Source: Bacteroidota bacterium (lineage in GTDB: Bacteria; Bacteroidota; Ignavibacteria; Ignavibacteriales; Melioribacteraceae). Taken from it: a DNA stretch of 64,000 bases. Made by a program: the position numbers and the translations under genes. A model generated the notes under the pieces. The model worked only from the letters and a program-made list of their open reading frames with translations, had not been told where the DNA came from and did not search any database. The stretch spans positions 186,001 to 250,000 of the forward strand of contig JAHJUE010000006.1 in assembly GCA_018829205.1 (NCBI GenBank), in the 5' to 3' direction. Of this stretch, positions 55,465 to 62,774 are shown piece after piece. Positions within the stretch are counted from its first letter, which is position 1. Each line of letters opens with the position of its first letter.

Positions 55465-56703
55465 CTATAATTCAATCTTAACCGGATAATTTAATTTCTG
55501 TAATTCTTTATCCAGGTAATTAATAAAATCGCTTTCATTCGTAATACCGTTTGGTTCTTGTTCCCAGGCAGCGCAGTAATAGTAAGTAATTTTACCTTCT
55601 GAGGGTTTAAGAATAATTAAGTGATTTATTTCATCTTCCGATATTTCAATTAAATCTTTTTCGTTATAGAAAAGAGCTATTCCAAGTTTATCATTTTCAT
55701 TTACAAGTGTTTGAGCGCCGTACAAAGCAATATAAGACCAGCCCTTTGGGTTTTTCTTTTCAATAAAGTTTGTGCCTTTGTATTTAGCTAATCCAGTAGC
55801 AAGGTTTTGAGCATTGTTATTAATAATTAATTCCTGCTTTGTAAATCTGCTTCCTGCGTTAATTGAAATAAAGGAATGTAAATCATATTTGTTTTCTCCG
55901 ACTTCCCAGCCGTTATAAGTAGTTTTAAATGATGCCTGCACAGGACCGTTTGAAAGAAGTTCATAAAAATTGCTGTCGGTTTTTTCAACTCTAGATACTT
56001 TATCATCGTTCATCATTGCTATTGAACCGATGCCAAGTGTTGAACCGACTTTAAATATATCCATTCCCCAATCCTGCATGTTATGATATGAATCATCGTT
56101 TGCAACAGTATCGTGCCGACCAACCTCTCTTAAAACCAATTCAGAAGTTTTCTTTCCGAAAATATCTGTTGCATTTCTCCAATCCAGATAAAATCTGTAT
56201 CCAACTTTATCAGACTCCCATGTGGGGCCTTCGCATTTGAATAACGCGTCATGGTCTTTATGAATGGCTGGAACTTTATACTTATCAACAAACTCAAATT
56301 CCGTTCCTCTGAATTTTCCCTCATAATAAACATCTCCTTTTTTAGGAGCTAAACCCGCGAATACTCTGCTTTTATAATCTTTTTTGATTTGATCTAAACC
56401 GTATTTAATTTCCAATGATTTTGCTTCACCAGCTTCCAGATCGCATACAAACAAAATTTTTGTCCCGTCTTCATTAGAAGATATTTGATATGAAATTTCA
56501 TTTTGCCCGTCAAATAGTAAAAAACTATTTTCGTCAAAATCGTTATACTTTGCTTTTATATCCTGAAGCGAAAGCTCAATAAATTCATCTGTTCTGGCGA
56601 AATCCGAATTGTTAGATACGACAATTTGAAATGTTTTCTCTTTTCCGCCGCAAGCTATTAAAAATAATAATATTATTACCGTGCCGTAAATTTTGATTCT
56701 CAT
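55465..56703 (-). CDS. Lipoprotein of the DUF4861 type
   Basis: The 412-residue protein has a lipobox (LLFLIACGG), so it is membrane anchored. The body is beta-rich and resembles DUF4861, a family common in polysaccharide loci of Bacteroidota-like bacteria: ECEGPTWESDKVGYRFYLDWRN-like text (KCEGPTWESDKVGYRFYLDW), MQDWGMDIFKVGSTLGIGSIAM and YGAQTLVNENDKLGIALFY. It may bind or cleave acidic sugars; the reaction is not established. It lies between eda and a TRAP transporter, which would fit a periplasmic role in uronate oligosaccharide processing. Confidence 0.72.
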   Translation of the reverse strand: MRIKIYGTVIILLFLIACGGKEKTFQIVVSNNSDFARTDEFIELSLQDIKAKYNDFDENSFLLFDGQNEISYQISSNEDGTKILFVCDLEAGEAKSLEIKYGLDQIKKDYKSRVFAGLAPKKGDVYYEGKFRGTEFEFVDKYKVPAIHKDHDALFKCEGPTWESDKVGYRFYLDWRNATDIFGKKTSELVLREVGRHDTVANDDSYHNMQDWGMDIFKVGSTLGIGSIAMMNDDKVSRVEKTDSNFYELLSNGPVQASFKTTYNGWEVGENKYDLHSFISINAGSRFTKQELIINNNAQNLATGLAKYKGTNFIEKKNPKGWSYIALYGAQTLVNENDKLGIALFYNEKDLIEISEDEINHLIILKPSEGKITYYYCAAWEQEPNGITNESDFINYLDKELQKLNYPVKIEL

Positions 56704-56743
56704 AATTTTTCTCTCTTAAATAATTACTAAACAATTACAAAAG

Positions 56744-56828
56744 TCTGCCGGGAGTTATTTGATCTGCTAACATAATTTTTTGGAGTAACTATGATTTTCA
56801 TAGATCAAATAATTTTACTCCCGGCGAC
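56744..56828. repeat. Long inverted repeat between dctM and the DUF4861-like gene
   Basis: GCCGGGAGT plus TATTTGATCT (56747-56765) pairs with AGATCAAATA and ACTCCCGGC (56802-56825), 19 bp interrupted by one 5-base bulge. The 36-base loop contains a further CTATGA/TCATAG hairpin. The stem would be stable in RNA transcribed from either strand. No T-tract follows, so it may be an mRNA-stabilising or attenuating structure that separates TRAP gene expression from the enzymes. Confidence 0.6.
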
Positions 56829-56855
56829 AAACTTTATAAAAGAACATCTTAAAAA

Positions 56856-58154
56856 TTAATATCCAAACCACCTTGGTACGGTTAAACTTAATTCAGGCAA
56901 ATACGTAACAAACATTAAGGTAACTATCATAGCTATAAACAAAGGTATTAGAGGTTTTATAACTTTTGCTATAGGAAGATTTGCAACTGAACATCCGACA
57001 AACAAAACGCTTCCTACCGGCGGTGTGCAAAGTCCTATACTTAAATTCATTACCATTATTATTCCGAAATGAATTGGATCTATTCCAAGCTGTTGAGCCA
57101 CAGGAAGAAATATCGGTGTAAAGATTAATACCGCCGGAGTCATATCCATAAATACGCCGACAAAAAGTAAAATCAGATTAATAATAATTAGTATGATGAT
57201 TTTATTATTTGATAAAGTAATTAATGCTTCGGCTACATTTTGAGGAATATTTTCATAAGCCATTACCCATGACATAGCCATTGATGTGCCTATAAGCAGC
57301 ATTACTATAGCGGTAGTCGACGCGCTTGTTAACAGTATATCGTACAGATCTTTAAGTTTTACTTCTTTATAAATAAATACCGATAAAATGAAAGCGTATA
57401 AAACCGCCACCGCGGATGCTTCCGTTGCCGTAAAATATCCGGCTACTATTCCTCCGATTACAATAATTATTAATAATAAACTTGGTATTGCGTCAAAGAA
57501 TGTTTTAACGGCTTCTCCGAATGTAACATGATAGTTTACTTTGTATTTGTTTTTTTTAGCATAAATAAAAGCAACAATCATTAATGAAAGTCCAAGTAAA
57601 ATTCCCGGCACATAACCTGCGAGAAAAAGCGCAGCGATAGAAACTCCTCCGCTTGCCAAAGAATAAACGATCAATATATTACTTGGCGGGATAATCATTC
57701 CGGTTGTTGCCGAAGTGATATTTACCGCGGCCGAAAATGATTCATTATACCCTTCTTTTTTCATAACGGGAGCCATGAATCCACCTATTGCCGAAGCCGC
57801 CGCAACGGCAGAACCTGAAATTGCTCCGAACATCATTGCAGCCATAATATTCACGAATGCTAATCCGCCCGGAAGTTTTCCAACAAGAATTTTCGCGAAA
57901 TTTATCAATCTTCTTGCTATTCCCCCAACATTCATTAATTGTCCGGCCAGAATAAAAAAGGGAATAGCCAGCAAAGCGAAACTATCGAGTCCGGTAGCCA
58001 TTCTTTGCGATATTGTTGTAAATGAAGGGATTGTATTAATGCTCATCAGCATAGTAAGCAAACTTGATATTCCTATGCTAAAAGAAATCGGCACTCCAAC
58101 AGAAAGAAGAATAACAAAAGAGATTACAAGAATAAGTATTTCAATTATTTCCAT
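56856..58154 (-). CDS. dctM: TRAP transporter large permease (DctM)
   Basis: The 432 residues form about twelve membrane helices. DctM-typical text includes FAVLLSVGVPISFSIGISSLL-like (VILLSVGVPISFSIGISS), AAMMFGAISGSAVAAASAIGG and MDMTPAVLIFTPIFLPVAQQLGIDPIHFGI. It provides the ion-coupled translocation path of a tripartite transporter whose binding protein and small subunit genes lie directly upstream. The position between kdgF and enzymes of uronate breakdown points to a uronate or unsaturated uronate as cargo. Confidence 0.93.
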   Translation of the reverse strand: MEIIEILILVISFVILLSVGVPISFSIGISSLLTMLMSINTIPSFTTISQRMATGLDSFALLAIPFFILAGQLMNVGGIARRLINFAKILVGKLPGGLAFVNIMAAMMFGAISGSAVAAASAIGGFMAPVMKKEGYNESFSAAVNITSATTGMIIPPSNILIVYSLASGGVSIAALFLAGYVPGILLGLSLMIVAFIYAKKNKYKVNYHVTFGEAVKTFFDAIPSLLLIIIVIGGIVAGYFTATEASAVAVLYAFILSVFIYKEVKLKDLYDILLTSASTTAIVMLLIGTSMAMSWVMAYENIPQNVAEALITLSNNKIIILIIINLILLFVGVFMDMTPAVLIFTPIFLPVAQQLGIDPIHFGIIMVMNLSIGLCTPPVGSVLFVGCSVANLPIAKVIKPLIPLFIAMIVTLMFVTYLPELSLTVPRWFGY

Positions 58155-58190
58155 ATTTTTTGTCTTGTCTAATTAGCAAATATTATTTTG

Positions 58191-58676
58191 TTACTGCTTT
58201 AGTTTTTTAATTTCTTCAATTATAAAATATGACGAATAAAACATCATTAGCAGTCCGCTTAACGGAACAGCAAGATATACATAACCCAGCGGTACCTGCA
58301 GCGCGGCAGATATCTGATTAAGATTTAAAGTTATATAAACAAGCCGCATTCCACCAATAACCATTACGGTTAAAGAGAAAATAAAGATGCACGCCTCAAT
58401 AAAAATTTCGAGATATGATTTTGATTTTCCCTCAAGTTTTGTTGAAAGCAAATCAATTGCAAGATGCATTTTTTGTCCGGCTACATATGCAGCGCCAAGA
58501 ATTCCCGCCCAGACTAATAGGTATCTCGCCAGTTCATCGGTAAACGAGCTGGGATTCTGAAGAACAAATCTTGAAAACACCTGCCATAAAACATTAAGCG
58601 TCATAAACGCCATTATTAAAACAAGCATCCATTTTAGGACCGAATCGATTTTGTTTTTTAAGTTATTCAGCATCAT
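58191..58676 (-). CDS. dctQ: TRAP transporter small permease (DctQ)
   Basis: The 161 residues contain four membrane helices, the DctQ layout, with FVLQNPSSFTDELARYLLVWAGILGAAYVAGQKMHLAIDLL. This conserved W-x-x-x-L-G-A-A segment and the Asp-containing helix pack against DctM. Its start overlaps the end of dctP by 14 bp, a sign of translational coupling. Confidence 0.92.
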   Translation of the reverse strand: MMLNNLKNKIDSVLKWMLVLIMAFMTLNVLWQVFSRFVLQNPSSFTDELARYLLVWAGILGAAYVAGQKMHLAIDLLSTKLEGKSKSYLEIFIEACIFIFSLTVMVIGGMRLVYITLNLNQISAALQVPLGYVYLAVPLSGLLMMFYSSYFIIEEIKKLKQ

Positions 58677-59652
58677 TCATCTTCTTTATTTTTTGAATTA
58701 GATTATAAACTCTCGGCTCACTTTTAAATTCTTCCAGCATGGGCTGAACTTTTTCAATAAACAAATTTTTATCGGGATAAGAAATTTCAACCCCCGCTTT
58801 TTTTACTTCCTCAAGCGCCTTGGTAGTAGCTTCCGCCCATAATATTTTCTGGTATTCATAAGACTCATCCGCCGCTTCCTGCAGCCATTGCTGCTGTTGA
58901 GGAGTTAAATCTTCCCAAACTACTGTACTTACTAATAACACATCCGGCACCGATGTGTGTTCATCCAAGGAATAGTATTTGCATACTTCATAATGCCGGG
59001 AAGTATAAAAACTAGGAGGATTGTTTTCCGCACCGTCAACCACGCCTGATTGCAGACCGGTATATAATTCTCCGTATGAAATCGGAGTAGCGGAACCGCC
59101 CAAAGCGTTTACAAGTTTTACTGACGTAGGACTTTCCTGAGTTCTTATTTTAAGTCCGGCTAAATCCTGCGGAGTAAGAATTGGTTTAGCTTTAGTATAA
59201 AAACTTCTGCTTCCGGCGTCGTAATAATTTAATCCTCTCATCCAGAATTTTTCCGTACTTACAAGCAGCTGCTTGCCGGTTTCGCTTTCAAAAAATTTGA
59301 ATTTATGTTCGTCGCTTTTAAATACATAAGGAAGTGAAAAAACTTTAAAATCGGGGACAAACCCTTCCAGTACCGAAGCCGAAACCTTTGTCATTCCCAA
59401 GCTTCCGATTTGCAAAAGCTCAAGACATTCTCTTTCGGTTCCCAACTGCTGGCTCGGGTAAACAGAAATAAGAAGCTGACCGTTGGATTTTTCTTTGGCT
59501 TTTTCTGCCAAATATTCCATTGCTATATGCACCGGATGCAGTTGATCCAGGCCGTGCCCTATTTTAATTCTTTTAATCCCGTCCTTTGATGAGCAGGAAG
59601 ATAGAACTAAAACGGAGAGAATAAGAATCAAAAATTTCTTAAAGTTTTTCAA
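58663..59652 (-). CDS. dctP: TRAP substrate-binding protein (DctP), lipoprotein
   Basis: The 329-residue periplasmic binding protein has a lipobox (LVLSSCSS). The DctP arginine region GLKIRTQESPTSVKLVNALGGSATPISYGELYTGLQSGVVDGAENNP contains the carboxylate-clamping Arg and the Asn/Tyr-lined pocket. That pattern is shared with binding proteins for glucuronate and galacturonate. Anchoring by lipid is usual in this group. It is translated just after kdgF and before dctQ, with a 14-bp overlap. The likely ligand is a uronate or a 4,5-unsaturated uronate. Confidence 0.92.
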   Translation of the reverse strand: MKNFKKFLILILSVLVLSSCSSKDGIKRIKIGHGLDQLHPVHIAMEYLAEKAKEKSNGQLLISVYPSQQLGTERECLELLQIGSLGMTKVSASVLEGFVPDFKVFSLPYVFKSDEHKFKFFESETGKQLLVSTEKFWMRGLNYYDAGSRSFYTKAKPILTPQDLAGLKIRTQESPTSVKLVNALGGSATPISYGELYTGLQSGVVDGAENNPPSFYTSRHYEVCKYYSLDEHTSVPDVLLVSTVVWEDLTPQQQQWLQEAADESYEYQKILWAEATTKALEEVKKAGVEISYPDKNLFIEKVQPMLEEFKSEPRVYNLIQKIKKMNDAE

Positions 59653-59681
59653 AATATGTACCTTTAATTTTCTGCTGAATA

Positions 59682-60017
59682 TTATTTTAAAAAATCTTCC
59701 CTAGCGGGACTAAAAACATCAATCAAAATTCCTTCTTCAATATTTACAACACCGTGCTCGGTATCGGAAGGGACAAAAAAAGTATCGCCTGCATTAAGAA
59801 TCTTTTTATCTCCGCCAATGTTAACTTCGAATACACCTTTCTCAACAAGCGTAGTCTGAACATGCGGATGTTTATGCAAATCCCCTACCCCCCCTTTTTC
59901 AAATCTGACCTTTACCATCATTATATTTTCATCATAAGCCATAATTTTCCTGTATACTTTATCGGTAACTTTCTCCCATGCTATCTCATTATCCATTTGA
60001 TAAATTTTTTTTTTCAT
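59682..60017 (-). CDS. kdgF: Unsaturated uronate ring-opening cupin KdgF
   Basis: The 111-residue single-domain cupin is the size of known KdgF (about 110). Ligand residues His48 and His50 (DLHKHPH), Gln54 and His88 (SDTEHGVV) match the metal site of the family. KdgF speeds conversion of 4,5-unsaturated galacturonate to 4-deoxy-5-hexosulose uronate, which KduI then isomerises. It lies 10 bp after the GntR gene. The coding start is followed by a run of ten A residues. Confidence 0.85.
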   Translation of the reverse strand: MKKKIYQMDNEIAWEKVTDKVYRKIMAYDENIMMVKVRFEKGGVGDLHKHPHVQTTLVEKGVFEVNIGGDKKILNAGDTFFVPSDTEHGVVNIEEGILIDVFSPAREDFLK

Positions 60018-60027
60018 AATAATTCTA

Positions 60028-60753
60028 TTATTTCTTTTTGAAAATTTCGTCTATTTGATCGCTGGCAATTGCGAGATGGCTAATCATTTCGTGACGAGCC
60101 TTTTCAGCGTCTTGTTCTATAACCGCCTTCAGTATTTTTTTATGTCCCATTTTAGCCGCATTATGCCCCCCTTCTATTTTTGATAATACGTCTCTCTTAA
60201 CGGTGGGGAACAATTTATTTATTGGTTTCAACAATGAAGGCATAATCTGATTTTTTGTTGCTTCGGCCAAATGCAGATGGAAACAAATATCAAAATGGGC
60301 GAGTTTTTCAATTTCTTTTGAATCGCATTCAACCAAATCATCAACATCTTTTTGAAGTAACGCAATATCATCTTCGGTTCTATTCAGAGCCGCGTAATAT
60401 GCAATTCCAGGTTCTATAATCTGCCGCGCAATAATAAGATCATAGGCATAATTTCCCTTTAATATATATTCAAACTGCTTAACCATATTATCGCTTAGAC
60501 TGTCGGTTGAAATACTTTTAACAAAAACTCCCTTGCCCTGTTTTGCTTCAAGCAGTCCTTGCGCAACCAGCGATTTTAACGCTTCTCTAACCGATGTTCT
60601 TCCGACACCGAACAACTGACAGAATTCAGCTTCCGAAGGGATTTTAGAACCAGGAGGGAATTTCTTACTGAAAATAGCCCCCTCAATTTCAGTGGCTATT
60701 ATACTGCTGATAGGCTCTCTGTTGCCGATGGTATTAAATAATTGTTTTTTCAT
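60028..60753 (-). CDS. GntR-family regulator, FadR (FCD) subgroup
   Basis: The 241 residues have an N-terminal winged helix (IPSEAEFCQLFGVGRTSVREALKSLVAQGLLEAKQGKGVFV) and a helical FCD effector domain with HFDICFHLHLAEATKNQIM holding metal-binding Asp and His residues. Close relatives are UxuR/ExuR-type repressors that bind uronates. It is the first gene of the long uronate series and should control it and itself through the palindrome at 60787-60801. Confidence 0.92.
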   Translation of the reverse strand: MKKQLFNTIGNREPISSIIATEIEGAIFSKKFPPGSKIPSEAEFCQLFGVGRTSVREALKSLVAQGLLEAKQGKGVFVKSISTDSLSDNMVKQFEYILKGNYAYDLIIARQIIEPGIAYYAALNRTEDDIALLQKDVDDLVECDSKEIEKLAHFDICFHLHLAEATKNQIMPSLLKPINKLFPTVKRDVLSKIEGGHNAAKMGHKKILKAVIEQDAEKARHEMISHLAIASDQIDEIFKKK

Positions 60754-60786
60754 TTTCTTTCCGGTGTAATTTTACCGCATCTCTTA

Positions 60787-60801
60787 AGTTGTCAGACAAC
60801 T
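60787..60801. promoter_or_regulatory. GntR/FadR-type operator
   Basis: AGTTGTC-A-GACAACT is a perfect 15-bp odd palindrome, in the style of FadR-subfamily operators. It lies 34 bp upstream of the GntR gene and about 135 bp before the divergent aldo/keto reductase, in a position to control both. Confidence 0.75.
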
Positions 60802-60935
60802 GTTGCAAGATAACCGCTCAATTTAATTTTGTCAAGTTAATTTTATTTTATTTCTTAAGAATTGTTTCATGAATAGATTTTAGTAATTAGATTTGTACTA
60901 TATTATTATACTTTTTGATAAGCGTTGGAGTTTAT

Positions 60936-61922
60936 ATGTATGTTGCGGACCAATCACGTTACAACAAAATGAAATATAATTACTGCGGAAACAGCGGGCT
61001 GCAGCTTCCGGCAATTTCTTTGGGACTTTGGCATAATTTCGGCGGAGTAGATACTTTAGAAAATTCCCGCGCGATGTTATTTAAAGCGTTTGATCTTGGA
61101 ATTACTCATTTTGATCTTGCCAACAATTACGGTCCCCCTCCCGGTTCGGCCGAAGAAACTTTCGGAAAGATACTAAAGCAGGATCTTTTCAGCTACCGGG
61201 ATGAACTAATTATATCTTCTAAAGCCGGTTACTTAATGTGGCCGGGACCATACGGTGATTTCGGATCACGCAAATATTTAGTTTCAAGCCTCGATCAAAG
61301 TTTAAAAAGGATGGGAATAGATTACGTTGATATTTTTTATCATCACCGGCCCGACCCGAACACTCCTCTTGAAGAAACCATGCAGACGCTTGCGGATATT
61401 GTTAGCAGCGGAAAAGCTTTGTATATAGGGATTTCCAATTACCCCGCCGAACTTACAAGAAAAGCCGAAGAAATTATTAATTCGCTCGGCAGGCATTTAC
61501 TTATTCATCAGCCCAAATACAGCATGTTTGAAAGATGGGTTGAAGATGAATTACTTGATGTTCTTAAATCAGAAGGAATAGGATCAATTGCTTTCTCACC
61601 TCTGGCGCAAGGAATGCTGACTGATAAATATTTAAACGGAATTCCAAGCGGATCAAGAGCGGCAAAAGCTACAGGATTTCTTCAGCCTGAAGCATTAACC
61701 GATGAGAAGATAAACAAGATTAAAAAACTAAATGAACTTGCGAAAAGCCGGGGACAGAAATTATCGCAGATGGCTATAACATGGATATTGCGGCATGAAA
61801 CAATTACAAGCGTGCTAATTGGCGCAAGCAATGTTGAGCAGATTGAAGATGCGGCGTCGGCGCTTGAAGCACCCCGTTTAAGTGATGATGAATTAATTAA
61901 GATCGAAACAATATTATTTTAA
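60936..61922 (+). CDS. Aldo/keto reductase, YghZ/L-glyceraldehyde 3-phosphate reductase type
   Basis: About 328 residues from the ATG at 60936, which is preceded by GGAG at 5-bp spacing. The N-terminus then aligns with E. coli YghZ (RYNKMKYNYCGNSGLQLPAISLG). Catalytic Asp and Tyr are in ITHFDLANNYGPPPGSAEETFGK, the Lys is in SSKAGYLMWPGPYG, and the NADPH site is near GASNVEQIEDA. YghZ reduces L-glyceraldehyde 3-phosphate and other aldehydes. It is divergent from the GntR gene, so it may be controlled by the same operator and detoxify aldehydes made during sugar-acid breakdown. Confidence 0.88.
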   Translation: MYVADQSRYNKMKYNYCGNSGLQLPAISLGLWHNFGGVDTLENSRAMLFKAFDLGITHFDLANNYGPPPGSAEETFGKILKQDLFSYRDELIISSKAGYLMWPGPYGDFGSRKYLVSSLDQSLKRMGIDYVDIFYHHRPDPNTPLEETMQTLADIVSSGKALYIGISNYPAELTRKAEEIINSLGRHLLIHQPKYSMFERWVEDELLDVLKSEGIGSIAFSPLAQGMLTDKYLNGIPSGSRAAKATGFLQPEALTDEKINKIKKLNELAKSRGQKLSQMAITWILRHETITSVLIGASNVEQIEDAASALEAPRLSDDELIKIETILF

Positions 61923-61944
61923 GTGAAATTGTATTTAAGTAAGT

Positions 61945-62640
61945 TAAATAATTTATCGCTCCAGATTAACGGTAGTTTTATACCTAATATAATAAGACAA
62001 CGTCGCTGTCACGTATAAACAAGGTACGGAGTTTTGCCCGAATACTTTCTCCATCATTAATTTATATTTATCAATGTAATCAATTTTAATTAAGGCGAGG
62101 ATTGTTCATGCAAAATCTCCGCAGTGTACTTTTGACGCGCCTTTCAATTTGTTATAAATAAGAAAATTTTTCTTTAACTTAAGAACTAAAGCAATTCCCT
62201 GATGCCGGGAATCGTTTTTGGAATAAGCATTCGGCAGCGGCTTTACGGAAGAATTTCATACTTCGTTAATTTAAGAAATTATCAAAATTACCTTCTTTAA
62301 TTGCAGGCAGTAAAGTATAAGCTCTTACAACTTCTAAAAAATGAAACGCCCTTAAAACCGCCCTGTCTCCCAAACTGTTTTGCAGATCTAATAAGTCTGC
62401 TTAAAAAAGTTTTTTATTTATAAACCTCAATGTTTTTTTTACCGAAAAAACTCAATATCATATTATTATTTTCTGACGCTACAGAAAGACAATCCAAATG
62501 AACAGCGATGATTTCCCGTTAATTCAATTTTGCCGGGACTTGAGAATAAATATTTTTTTTCAGATTGAAAATATAGATCATAAATATTTAGTAATGCTTT
62601 TGCCCTGTTGTCATCAATTATAATTAATATTTTCCTATAA
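61945..62640 (-). pseudogene. Decayed galactokinase (GHMP family)
   Basis: The 852-bp gap from 61923 to 62774 holds no intact gene but translates on the minus strand to pieces of galactokinase in the right order. They are DDNRAKALLNIYDLYF (from 62615), SPGKIELTGNH (near 62540, compare SPGRTELGGNHTDH), AVHLDCLSVASENN in a shifted frame, GDRAVLRAFHF (near 62370), KEGNFDNFL, QGIALVL (near 62201), KVHCGDFA followed by a TGA and TILAL (near 62110), then YKLMMEKVFG (near 62060). The ATP-binding SSSAA region is missing. There are at least two frameshifts, internal stops and a large deletion. The remaining 134 bp up to 62774 carry no clear homology. A sugar symporter gene follows on the same strand. 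Confidence 0.85.
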
Positions 62641-62774
62641 TATTGTTTAACGGAAATATAAATCGATATAATATTGTATCAATGTACGAATAAGCATTCC
62701 TTCATTCTTTAAAACAAAAAACGTATTCTGAAAGATTTAAACTTGTAAAAGCAAACAGCCTTTTAATGTTAATC

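Noticed and set aside
56770-56800. A 24-codon ORF in the loop of the long inverted repeat, starting MKIIVTPKNYV
   Set aside because: The first residues look like a hydroxyacid dehydrogenase start, but the frame ends at once inside the repeat arm and has no ribosome site; not enough to call a gene remnant.
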